From: Bacteroidales bacterium | Lineage (GTDB): Bacteria; Bacteroidota; Bacteroidia; Bacteroidales; F082 | Direction: 5' to 3' | Assembly: GCA_028277395.1 (NCBI GenBank) | Contig: JANQGJ010000078.1 | Span: forward strand, 62,001 to 126,000 | DNA: 64,000 bases | Shown: piece after piece, positions 35,283 to 43,606 of the stretch | Position numbering within the stretch: position 1 is the stretch's first letter | Layout of the letters: every line of letters begins with the position of its first letter | The notes under the pieces: model-generated | The model's database searches: none | The model's input: the letters and a program-made list of their open reading frames with translations, nothing else | Told to the model about the DNA's origin: nothing | Position numbers and translations under genes: made by a program

Positions 35283-35315
35283 GCAGGCGCCTTAACCGGA
35301 CTGGGCCATACCCCG
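35241..35315 (-). tRNA. tRNA-Pro(TGG)
   Basis: 75 nt without encoded CCA. The acceptor stem CGGGGTA pairs with TACCCCG; discriminator A. The anticodon arm CCTGC-TTTGGGA-GCAGG gives anticodon TGG. The T arm is GCAAG-TTCGAAT-CTTGC. All stems pair. It is the integration target of the adjacent islet and has an intrinsic terminator 20 bp downstream. Confidence 0.96.
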
Positions 35316-35660
35316 TATTTTGAGGGTGCAAATTTAGAAAATTATTTATTCCAAAAACAAATATTTGTTAAATTATTGGAAAAAATATTTTTATCATAGT
35401 TAACTCACAATAATTCACAGCATTTAGGTGTAAATACAGGTCGTTGATTGGTTTGTAACAAAAGCTCTATTCTGTAATATCCACTGTTGTGACAGCCTTG
35501 TGACCGGTTTTAACAAATAAGGATAAACCTGTTTCAAGGAAGACTGTTTAAATGATTTCGATAAGAACTCCGATGAAACCTTAAAATTCCCTAACCCTCT
35601 GTCGGGCAGATTGCCATTAATTAATATATATTAAAGAAATATACCAATAATCCTACATTA
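35316..35660. other. intergenic region between tRNA-Pro and a degenerate repeat
   Basis: AT-rich; I see no gene, RNA or strong regulatory site here. Confidence 0.4.
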
Positions 35661-35707
35661 CTTTGCGTAATCCTTAGTGTTATCCTTCGTGCTCTTTGTG
35701 GTTAAAA
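35661..35707 (+). repeat. degenerate ~12-bp tandem repeat (CTTYGTG type)
   Basis: Four imperfect units read CTTTGCGTAATC, CTTAGTGTTATC, CTTCGTGCTC and TTTGTGGTTAAAA. This wording matches a dispersed intergenic repeat I associate with many environmental bacterial genomes. No coding potential. Confidence 0.5.
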
Positions 35708-35762
35708 AAATATGAAGAAGACTATTTTCGTGATCCCAAAATGAACTCTCATGCAATTATAA

Positions 35763-35788
35763 AAACCCACAACTAAAGTCGCGGGTTT
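35763..35788 (-). terminator. intrinsic terminator of tRNA-Ser
   Basis: On the minus strand AAACCCGCGAC, loop TTTAG, then TTGTGGGTTT pair (one unpaired or wobble position), followed by TT. About 30 bp past the tRNA-Ser 3' end. Confidence 0.65.
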
Positions 35789-35816
35789 CCTTCCTGTCTG
35801 GCTGTCAGACAAGTTG

Positions 35817-35903
35817 CGGAGGGGGGGGGATTCGAACCCCCGGTACCATTACTGGTACGCCAGTTTAGCAAACTGGTGGATTAAGCCACTCTCCCACCTC
35901 TCC
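35817..35903 (-). tRNA. tRNA-Ser(GCT)
   Basis: 87 nt class II tRNA with long variable arm (GTACCAGTAATGGTAC). The anticodon arm CCAGT-TTGCTAA-ACTGG gives anticodon GCT. T arm GGGGG-TTCGAAT-CCCCC. The acceptor stem GGAGAGG against CCCCTCC has one A-C mismatch at the fifth pair. Discriminator G; CCA not encoded. The 3' side is a run of nine C (nine G on the plus strand), where a sequencing length error would be easy. Confidence 0.93.
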
Positions 35904-36122
35904 AAAAATTGGAATGCAAAAGTAATTATTTGTTTTAAACCTGCAATGAAAAAATTAAATTTAGTTGATTTTTTAACCTGATTTTATCAATAATCAAATT
36001 TTCAGGGAGCAATTTTCTGCTCAACATTCCTTAAGGATCCTAATATTTGATCATAAACTTTTATTTAAGCTCTTTTTTGATAAAATTGTTAATTCATAAC
36101 TATGGTAAATTAACAATAGTTA

Positions 36123-36130
36123 TAAATTTG
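36123..36130 (+). promoter_or_regulatory. -7 promoter element of the aconitase-like gene
   Basis: TAAATTTG matches TAnnTTTG, 72 bp before the preferred ATG at 36202. Confidence 0.45.
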
Positions 36131-36201
36131 CCCTGATTATATTATGCCATTATGTTGTGCGAAAAAAATATTTAGTTTATAAACACTCAAAAATCCCTGA
36201 T

Positions 36202-37980
36202 ATGAGCGGTAAAACATTTGCAGAGAAAATATTTGGTGCTTCAACCGGAAGTATCGTTTTCAAAAAGCCTGATATCATCCTTACACATGATAACACGGCC
36301 AGTATTTTTAATACTTTTAAAAAAATGGGTGGTGAGAAAGTAATCTCACCTGACCAGTTATTAATTGTCCTTGACCATAATGCACCACCAACAAGTGCTA
36401 AAATGGCTAATCAGTACCAGACTGTAAGGGACATAGTTAAGGAGCAGGGAATTACCAAATTCCACGATGCAGGTAAAGGTATTTGTCACCAGATTATGTC
36501 GGAGTATGCAAAACCGGGAATGGTAATTGTTGGAAGTGACAGTCATACATGTACTGCCGGCGCTTTTAATGCATTTGCAGCCGGGATTGACCGTACAGAA
36601 GCTGCTGGTTTATGGCGTCAGGGCGAAACATGGTTCAGGGTACCGGAGAGTATTAAAATTACCCTTAATGGTGAGCTTAATGAAGGAGTATATGCTAAAG
36701 ATATCTCATTATGGATCATCGGAATGATCGGTTCCAGTGGCGCTGATTATATGTCAATTGAGTATCATGGTGATGGTGTAAAATCACTAACCATTGATCA
36801 GAGAATGACGCTTGCCAATCTGGCCTCGGAAATGGGGGCTAAAAATGCCGTATTCCCATGTGATGGGGTACTAAATGAGTTCCTAGGTGCAGAAACAGAA
36901 GGCATCTGGGCAGATGAAAATGCAGTTTATTCTAAGGAAATTGAGATTGACCTTGATGAAATATTCCCTCTTGTAGCAGCACCTCACCATGTTGACAATG
37001 TTAAAGCCGTTTCAGAAGTTGTTGGAACTGAATTACATGAAGCGTTGGTTGGAACATGTACAAATGGACGTCTGGAAGATCTGCAGATCGTAGCTGAAAT
37101 ATTAAAAGATAAAAAATTACCTGATGGCTTCCAGATGGTTATTGTACCAGCATCTCAGAAGATATATATTCAGGCGATGAAGGAAGGACTTATCGAAGTT
37201 TTCCTTGAGGCCGGTGCTAATGTCCTGGCATCATCCTGTGGTCCATGTCTTGGAACAGGACAGGGAATTCCTGCTGATGGTTATAACGTAATTTCAACAG
37301 CCAATCGTAACTTCAAAGGCCGCATGGGTAATAAGGAATCATTTGTTTACCTTGCGTCACCTGCAACAGTTGCTTTCTCAGCTCTTGCTGGTAAAATTGT
37401 TGATCCCAGAGGAATCGATTCAAACGATAAATTCCCCTTTTCAATTGAACAAACTAATACAGTTACAGTTGATGAATCAGATAACCGTAGGTTTGACGGT
37501 GTATGGAACTATGCTGATGCTAACGACCTTAATACTGATCAGATGTTTGCTGGAAACCTTACCTATAATGTATTAAGTTCAGAACCGGAGAAAATTATGC
37601 CACATCTGTTCAAAGGTTTCGATGTTAATTTTACAGATAATGTTGAAGAAGGTGATATATTAATTGCCGGATCTAACTTTGGTTGTGGAAGCTCTCGTGA
37701 ACATCCTGCTGTTGGTCTAGCACATGCCGGTGTAAAAGCTGTTATTTGCGGATCGGTAAACAGAATATTTTACAGATCTTCTGTTAATCAGGGACTACCG
37801 ATAATAATATTACCTGAGGCTGTTAAAGCATTCAAACAAGGAGATAGTGTGGATATCAATTTTGAAGATGGTATAGTTAATATTGCCGGAAATGAATTTA
37901 AGTTTGCCCCGTTACCGGAGAAATTAATGAATATATTCGCCTCCAGTGGTCTGGTGAACTATATCAAGGGTAATAACTAG
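36202..37980 (+). CDS. fused aconitase / 3-isopropylmalate-dehydratase-family hydro-lyase
   Basis: From ATG 36202 (MSGKTFAEKIF, the usual LeuC-like beginning) the protein is 592 residues; a GTG at 36157 in frame would add 15. The large domain has the [4Fe-4S] cysteines in GTCTNGR and SSCGPCLG. The C-terminal ~170 residues are a fused small-subunit swivel domain with NFGCGSSREHPA. Family knowledge: a dehydratase/hydratase acting on citrate, homocitrate or isopropylmalate-type substrates. The compact fusion is shorter than AcnA (~890) and resembles the LeuCD/homoaconitase-like group. No leuA, leuB or citrate synthase is nearby, so the substrate is not decided. Monocistronic, with a terminator after it. 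Confidence 0.88.
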   Translation: MSGKTFAEKIFGASTGSIVFKKPDIILTHDNTASIFNTFKKMGGEKVISPDQLLIVLDHNAPPTSAKMANQYQTVRDIVKEQGITKFHDAGKGICHQIMSEYAKPGMVIVGSDSHTCTAGAFNAFAAGIDRTEAAGLWRQGETWFRVPESIKITLNGELNEGVYAKDISLWIIGMIGSSGADYMSIEYHGDGVKSLTIDQRMTLANLASEMGAKNAVFPCDGVLNEFLGAETEGIWADENAVYSKEIEIDLDEIFPLVAAPHHVDNVKAVSEVVGTELHEALVGTCTNGRLEDLQIVAEILKDKKLPDGFQMVIVPASQKIYIQAMKEGLIEVFLEAGANVLASSCGPCLGTGQGIPADGYNVISTANRNFKGRMGNKESFVYLASPATVAFSALAGKIVDPRGIDSNDKFPFSIEQTNTVTVDESDNRRFDGVWNYADANDLNTDQMFAGNLTYNVLSSEPEKIMPHLFKGFDVNFTDNVEEGDILIAGSNFGCGSSREHPAVGLAHAGVKAVICGSVNRIFYRSSVNQGLPIIILPEAVKAFKQGDSVDINFEDGIVNIAGNEFKFAPLPEKLMNIFASSGLVNYIKGNN

Positions 37981-38008
37981 TAATAACTCTGTTATCAAAA
38001 ATACTAAT

Positions 38009-38049
38009 GAATAGATTATCAATAGATTGATTTTGATGATAATCTATTC
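38009..38049 (+). terminator. intrinsic terminator after the aconitase-like gene
   Basis: GAATAGATTATC and GATAATCTATTC form a perfect 12-bp stem with a 17-base loop, followed by GTTTATTTTTAT. Confidence 0.75.
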
Positions 38050-38106
38050 GTTTATTTTTATGATATAAGTCATAATATGTAATTTTTATAAGTGCCTGTA
38101 AGTTCG

Positions 38107-38114
38107 TACTTTTG
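38107..38114 (+). promoter_or_regulatory. -7 promoter element of the heme-uptake operon
   Basis: TACTTTTG matches TAnnTTTG, 16 bp before the TTG start at 38131. Confidence 0.45.
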
Positions 38115-38130
38115 CATAAAATATTAAAAT

Positions 38131-38499
38131 TTGCTTAGTAGTCGTTTTAATAAATTTTTAAGAAAGATGTTGGTCTCATTTATGTCACTGGCATTCTTCT
38201 ATCTGGTTATTGGCGACCTTATTACCTATCATCAGAAAGCAATTTTTAATTACGATGCTTTTGCGGGTCAACCATTGAGTAAACCCGATAAATCAGATAA
38301 AGGAAGTATCTATAAACTCAAGGATAAGAAAAACCGGGTTCTTGCTAAATTCCTGACTTTTGTTTCTGAACATATCGAAGTATACCAGGGATTTCAGTTC
38401 ACATTTTTCGAAATTATAGAGACTCCTTATGTGTTTAACAGCCCCATTGTTAAACGCACTTCATCATTAAGTTTTAGGGGACCTCCCGGGCTGGCTTAA
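38131..38499 (+). CDS. small signal-peptide protein preceding heme-uptake genes
   Basis: 122 residues if started at TTG 38131, which gives a basic N-terminus (RFNKFLRK) before the hydrophobic segment, as a signal or anchor needs. The only in-frame ATG nearby (38167) removes those charges. The soluble part is short and basic and ends RTSSLSFRGPPGLA. Similar small proteins ending in a GPP motif are a recurring type in Bacteroidota next to TonB-receptor operons, but their function is not known to me. The next gene starts 173 bp downstream. Confidence 0.6.
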   Translation: MLSSRFNKFLRKMLVSFMSLAFFYLVIGDLITYHQKAIFNYDAFAGQPLSKPDKSDKGSIYKLKDKKNRVLAKFLTFVSEHIEVYQGFQFTFFEIIETPYVFNSPIVKRTSSLSFRGPPGLA

Positions 38500-38672
38500 T
38501 TTCTACCACATTTTAAATATGTTCACTACCTGTCTGTTAACCAGGGTGTTGGATGCATGCATATATCTGTTTATGCAGTTAGTCAGGTTATTCTGTGAAC
38601 ATTTTCACTAGTTTGCTTATAGCGAATTACATATCAATTGAAAATAATAAACAAACCATAAAACTTAATAGT

Positions 38673-39926
38673 ATGAATAAAAAATATTACACATTATTAA
38701 TTGCCTTGTTAGTAGGTATAACAGGTGTTTTTGCCCAAAGCAGAGAATATGTACAGGATACAATGTCGATGGGTTTTGAGTATGAAAATGAAATTTTTTA
38801 CAGCATGACTGATGGAGTAGTATCAACTGTTCCTAAAGCAGGGTGGGAGATTGCGTTCTATACCGCTCCTTTTAGTGCAGGAATCATTATCAACGAGGGA
38901 AATGAAGTGAAATTATATGCATATCCCAAGGGCGATACATCCGCATGGGATCATATGGATACAACTGGTATGTCAACATGGAAGCCTCTTTACAATAGTC
39001 CGGAGTATTGGGAAGACGGAGCGTTTAATAAAAATGCTTTGGGCCATCCTGATTATGGCTGGGGCATCTACAATTCTGTAAATCATAGCCTATATGGTGA
39101 TTCTCTTTATATAGTTGATATTCCTGGTACCGGACTTAAAAAGCTATGGATCCTGAACAAAATATCCGTAAACAATCTCTATAATATCCGTTATGCAGAT
39201 ATGGACGGTTCAAATGAAAAAACTGCTGAAATTGATGCAAAACCATACGTAGATAAAAACTTCATTTACTACTCATTGGTTAATGATGAAATAATTGACC
39301 GTGAACCTTCAGGAGAATGGGATCTTCTATTCAAGAAATATTATGATCAGATCGCTATGGGACCGGAAATGGTTGACTGGCCGGTGACAGGTGCAACAAG
39401 TAATGTGGATCGTTATACAAATAAATTTTACCCGGTAGCTGATGATTACGAAGATTGGAATGCATTACCTTTTGATTCCCTTAAAAATTCAATAGGTTAC
39501 GACTGGAAAAGTTTCAATATGTCAACCATGCAATTCGAAATAGCGGATTCAACTGTATATTTTGTTATGAATAAAGCCGGAGATGTCTATAAATTAGTAT
39601 TTACTCTTTGGGAAGGAAATACAACTGGTAAGTTTGCATTAAACAAAAAATTAATTCAACCTTCATTTATTTCTAATACAGGAAAACCATCAGAATTTGT
39701 TGCAGTTTATCCAAATCCGGCGAGAGAAACTGTAAATATCAGATTGGATGATCAGGATATTGATAATGGTATTATTATAATTACTGATTTATCAGGAAGA
39801 AAAGTATTTGAATCTGATTTCAACAGAGACATTACCATTAATGTTTCAGGATTTCCTGAAGGATTATATTTTATTACTATTCATAATGATAACTTTAAAG
39901 AAACAGGTAAGTTGATCGTTAATTAA
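38673..39926 (+). CDS. T9SS-exported HmuY-like heme-binding protein
   Basis: ATG 38673 (MNKKYYTLLIALLVGITGVFAQ) gives a clean signal peptide; 417 residues. Two HmuY-type beta modules are visible by internal similarity: one near GFEYENEIFYSM...GWEIAFY, another near FIYYSLVNDEIIDREPSGEWDLLF. The C-terminal ~75 residues (VYPNPARETVNIRL...GLYFITI...GKLIVN) are a type A sorting domain of the type IX secretion system, so the protein should reach the cell surface or medium. In Porphyromonas HmuY binds heme for the receptor HmuR. Here the gene precedes a receptor with heme boxes, supporting a hemophore role. Heme ligands were not identified. Confidence 0.72.
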   Translation: MNKKYYTLLIALLVGITGVFAQSREYVQDTMSMGFEYENEIFYSMTDGVVSTVPKAGWEIAFYTAPFSAGIIINEGNEVKLYAYPKGDTSAWDHMDTTGMSTWKPLYNSPEYWEDGAFNKNALGHPDYGWGIYNSVNHSLYGDSLYIVDIPGTGLKKLWILNKISVNNLYNIRYADMDGSNEKTAEIDAKPYVDKNFIYYSLVNDEIIDREPSGEWDLLFKKYYDQIAMGPEMVDWPVTGATSNVDRYTNKFYPVADDYEDWNALPFDSLKNSIGYDWKSFNMSTMQFEIADSTVYFVMNKAGDVYKLVFTLWEGNTTGKFALNKKLIQPSFISNTGKPSEFVAVYPNPARETVNIRLDDQDIDNGIIIITDLSGRKVFESDFNRDITINVSGFPEGLYFITIHNDNFKETGKLIVN

Positions 39927-40050
39927 AATATTTGTAGCATAACAATATTTTGTGAACAGCTTAATATTGTCATGATTATATATTGTTATGTTATTGTACC
40001 TGCTGTAGTGTAATTGCTGCAGCAGGTTCTTACTCTTAAATACAGTGCCA

Positions 40051-42309
40051 ATGAAACTGATTCAGTCAATGTTGATTTCAATACTGTTTGTGATGATCTC
40101 TGCTTTCGGTATTTCAAAGGAAACCAGAATTGAGGTGTTGGATAATATTAATAACGAGCCTGTTGCATTCGCAAATATGATTATTTATCCCTTATCTGAT
40201 AACTTAAAAAGCACGGGTTATATAACCGATGAAAACGGGATAGTAAATGCAGATATTAGTGAAGAATCAGTTCTAAAGATTACATATATAGGATATAAAG
40301 ATTACACTGATACCATTAGCCCGGGAGAGCATAAAACATTATATCTAAAATCAATATCATACAATGTTGATGAAGTTGTAGTTACCGGGCAATATGGTGA
40401 ATCAACACAAGACAGGTCTATTTACAAGGTAAGTGTTATAAACTCAAAGGAGATCGATCAAAGAGCAGCCGTTAATGTAAAAGAGATGCTGTCAACAGAG
40501 CTCAATATCAGAACTACCTTTGATGGTGCTTTGGGATCATCAATGACAATGAGAGGACTCGGTGGTGAGCATATTAAGCTACTTATTGATGGAGTGCCTG
40601 TAATTGGAAGAGAAAACGGGAATATCGATCTTGATCAGATCAATCTTCAGAATGTTGATCATGTTGAAGTAATAAACGGGCCAATGTCCGTTGTTTATGG
40701 CAGTAATGCACTTGCCGGTGTTGTTAATATTATTATGAAACCACCTGATAAATACCTGTTTTCATCACAGGTTGAAGCCTATTATGAATCTGTTGGAGTG
40801 TATAATATTAATACCAGTGTTTCAGGTACTTATAAGAGAAACTCACTAAGTTTTACGGGTGCACGTAATTTTTTCGATGGTTATGATCCTCCGGGTTATT
40901 CTGAGTATAGGATTGTAGATTTGAGTGATAATGGTACCAGGTGGAAACCAAAGGAACAATGGAATTTTACAGGAGATTACAAGTACAAATGGGATAAAGC
41001 TTATCTGAAGCTGGGAGCTTCCTATTTCAATCAGGAACTTCGTGATCTTGGAAAACTGGAACTGCCTTATTATGAAACACGCCTGGATAAGTTTTATTAT
41101 ACAACCCGTTTAGTTTACCGGTCTGATTTTAGATATGATTTTTCAAAGAAATCAAGAATAAACGCAACAGCTTCATACTCAAGGTATAAAAAGATCAAGA
41201 ATACAACAAAGATAGACCTGGCAACCCTGGAAAGATACCCAACACCTGGCATGCAGGATACTACTAAATTTGATAATGTGATGTTCAGGTCAGATTACAG
41301 TTATGGTGATGAAAACAGCATATTTAAATACCAGGTAGGAGTAGACCTGAATAATGAAACAGGTACAGGTAAAAGATTAGAAGATAATAGTCAGGAAATT
41401 GGCGATTATGCTTTTTTTGCAAGTTTGAATTATACACCATGGTCTGTTTTAAACATACAACCAGGTATCAGGGTTATTTATAATACCCGGTTCAATGCTC
41501 CCGTTATTTATTCGATAAATGCCAAGTATGATGTAACTGAGAGATTTTCTGTAAGAGCTTCCGTTGCCAGTGGTTTCAGGGCTCCTTCACTTAAAGAATT
41601 ATACCTGAATTTTGTGGATGTAAATCATAACATTCACGGAAATCCCGATTTAAAGGCTGAAACTTCTTTCAATACTAATCTTATTTTACAGTATAACAGT
41701 ACTGCCGAACGGGATTATGTTTGGGGTCTCGAACTTAACCTGTTCAACAACAATATAAATGATAATATTCAACTTCTGGAAATAGGTACGAACACTATGT
41801 ATTATTCATATGTTAATGTAAACAGGTTTATTTCGAGAGGTGCTGAGTTGAACTTCAATAATAATGTTTATCCCTGGTTAACTGTAAAATTTGGAGTTAC
41901 CTTAACAGGTCAGAATGCTGAGTATTCTGAAGACAAAAGCTCCGGATTCGAATATTATACAGATTTTAATACCTCATTAAATTACTGGGTAAAAAAGTAT
42001 GATTTGAATTTTTCAGTTTATTACAAATACAACGGTAGGTCACCACGGTTAAATCAGGCAGAAATATCCGAAGAGCTTGAACTGCGGTTTATGGATCCAT
42101 ACCACACTCTTGATGCAAATGCAAGTATTTGGCTTTGGAAAAGAAGGATTAATCTTCAGGCCGGGGCAAAGAATTTATTCGATAATACTGAAATTGGTAT
42201 TTCCGGGGACTCACAAGGTGGAAGTCATGCCAACAATGATGGGAGTACAGCAGCAGTTAACTGGGGACGAACTTTTTTTGTAAAACTACAGTTTAGATTT
42301 AACAAGTAA
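40051..42309 (+). CDS. TonB-dependent heme receptor (HmuR-like)
   Basis: ATG 40051 (MKLIQSMLISILF) is preferred over a GTG two codons upstream; 752 residues. Signal peptide, carboxypeptidase-D-like beta domain (~25-110), plug (VNVKEMLSTELNI, VINGPMSVVYGSNALAGVVNI) and barrel ending in QFRFNK. The loop GFRAPSLKELYL (FRAP ~509-512) followed by HNIHGNPDL (NPDL 531-534) with a histidine between is the FRAP/NPDL signature of heme receptors such as HmuR. Flanked by two HmuY-like genes; the lipoprotein gene starts within its stop codon (TAATG). Confidence 0.88.
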   Translation: MKLIQSMLISILFVMISAFGISKETRIEVLDNINNEPVAFANMIIYPLSDNLKSTGYITDENGIVNADISEESVLKITYIGYKDYTDTISPGEHKTLYLKSISYNVDEVVVTGQYGESTQDRSIYKVSVINSKEIDQRAAVNVKEMLSTELNIRTTFDGALGSSMTMRGLGGEHIKLLIDGVPVIGRENGNIDLDQINLQNVDHVEVINGPMSVVYGSNALAGVVNIIMKPPDKYLFSSQVEAYYESVGVYNINTSVSGTYKRNSLSFTGARNFFDGYDPPGYSEYRIVDLSDNGTRWKPKEQWNFTGDYKYKWDKAYLKLGASYFNQELRDLGKLELPYYETRLDKFYYTTRLVYRSDFRYDFSKKSRINATASYSRYKKIKNTTKIDLATLERYPTPGMQDTTKFDNVMFRSDYSYGDENSIFKYQVGVDLNNETGTGKRLEDNSQEIGDYAFFASLNYTPWSVLNIQPGIRVIYNTRFNAPVIYSINAKYDVTERFSVRASVASGFRAPSLKELYLNFVDVNHNIHGNPDLKAETSFNTNLILQYNSTAERDYVWGLELNLFNNNINDNIQLLEIGTNTMYYSYVNVNRFISRGAELNFNNNVYPWLTVKFGVTLTGQNAEYSEDKSSGFEYYTDFNTSLNYWVKKYDLNFSVYYKYNGRSPRLNQAEISEELELRFMDPYHTLDANASIWLWKRRINLQAGAKNLFDNTEIGISGDSQGGSHANNDGSTAAVNWGRTFFVKLQFRFNK

Positions 42310-43322
42310 TGAAAACAAATATAGTCATCATACTTATAACAATGGTAATAATTTCATCATGTTTTAAAGAGGATGAGATGATACCGCCACATGAACCAGG
42401 TGATGTTACTACTGTAGTAATTCCACTAACCATGTACTATGAAAACCAGGTTTATTACGATATGGAATTAAATGAACAGGTGTCGATATCTAATCGTTCA
42501 CAATTCGACCTGAATTTTAGTTGTAACGATACTTCGGCAATTATCAGGCTTAATACAGCAAATTTTGCCAGGGCAGCTAAAACAAACCATACAAATCTTG
42601 ACGATGTAACTGATACTACAGGACTGGTTTGGAAGTTTGATAAATCTGATGGAAACATTGATTCTCTGGCTATTAAAGACTGGATTAGTGTTTCTGGTAG
42701 CGATACCAGCTATTCAAATAAAGTATGGGTTATTAACAGGGGTATTAATACTGCAGGTTTTAATCTTGGACTTATTAAAATCAAGTTTAATTCACTGGTC
42801 AATGGAAAGTTTAGCTTCACTTTTGCGAATATGGATAATTCAGAGTTGACAGTTGCTGATGTAGAAAAGAATTCAGATTTTGATTATATACAATACTCCT
42901 TTTCAAATAGAAGTATTGTACAATCGGAGCCACCAAGATCAGGATGGGATCTGCTTTTTACACAGTATACTACATTATTGTTTACTGATGAGGGAGAAGC
43001 ATATCCTTATCTTGTAACCGGAGTATTACAAAAATATAATGGAACGAAAGTTGCATTGGATACAAATTTGGTTTTTAGTGATATAACCATAGCAGATACA
43101 TCATCATTCGAATTTTCAACCTCCCTTGACAAAATTGGTTATGACTGGAAGGAACTGGTTGGAGATGTTGGTTCCGGTGACATTTATTACGAAATTAAAT
43201 TAAATAATACCTATATCATTAAGGATAGAAACTCATTCTATTATAAGTTAAGATTTGTTAATTTTTACAATCATGAGACGGGGGAAAAAGGCTATCCGAC
43301 GTTCGAATATCAGATGCTCTAA
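42309..43322 (+). CDS. HmuY-like heme-binding lipoprotein
   Basis: A 337-residue protein with lipobox IISSC (Cys about 18). Two HmuY-like modules: YYENQVYYDMELNEQVSI...FDLNF and FDYIQYSFSNRSIVQSEPPRSGWDLLFTQY. The second closely matches the corresponding stretch of the protein at 38673-39926, including the EPP/EPS-GEWDLLF wording, so the two are paralogues differing in anchor: lipid here, T9SS domain there. The start codon shares a base with the receptor stop, showing translational coupling. Expected to sit on the outer membrane and pass heme to the receptor. Confidence 0.75.
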   Translation: MKTNIVIILITMVIISSCFKEDEMIPPHEPGDVTTVVIPLTMYYENQVYYDMELNEQVSISNRSQFDLNFSCNDTSAIIRLNTANFARAAKTNHTNLDDVTDTTGLVWKFDKSDGNIDSLAIKDWISVSGSDTSYSNKVWVINRGINTAGFNLGLIKIKFNSLVNGKFSFTFANMDNSELTVADVEKNSDFDYIQYSFSNRSIVQSEPPRSGWDLLFTQYTTLLFTDEGEAYPYLVTGVLQKYNGTKVALDTNLVFSDITIADTSSFEFSTSLDKIGYDWKELVGDVGSGDIYYEIKLNNTYIIKDRNSFYYKLRFVNFYNHETGEKGYPTFEYQML

Positions 43323-43468
43323 CTGACAGGTGATTGTAGGATCTCCCTCAGTTTTCTTTGATTTGTTAATCCGGTGAAATAGTAGTAATAAACCATATTG
43401 CTCTTATTTGTAGTTATTTAGAATTAGAATATATTATATCCGGATAATATGTCAATTCAAAAAAAAAT

Positions 43469-43476
43469 TACTTTTG
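43469..43476 (+). promoter_or_regulatory. -7 promoter element upstream of the phosphoesterase gene
   Basis: TACTTTTG matches TAnnTTTG, about 130 bp before the predicted start. Confidence 0.35.
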
Positions 43477-43606
43477 CCGCGTTTTTGATAAAGGATAGTT
43501 GATTAACAAAGCCGGTTTATTTAACAAAAGCATAATATATAAAACGGCAATAACTAATTCCAATTATCGTTTTATTATCTACTTCATGAACTAACGGAAC
43601 TACTTT

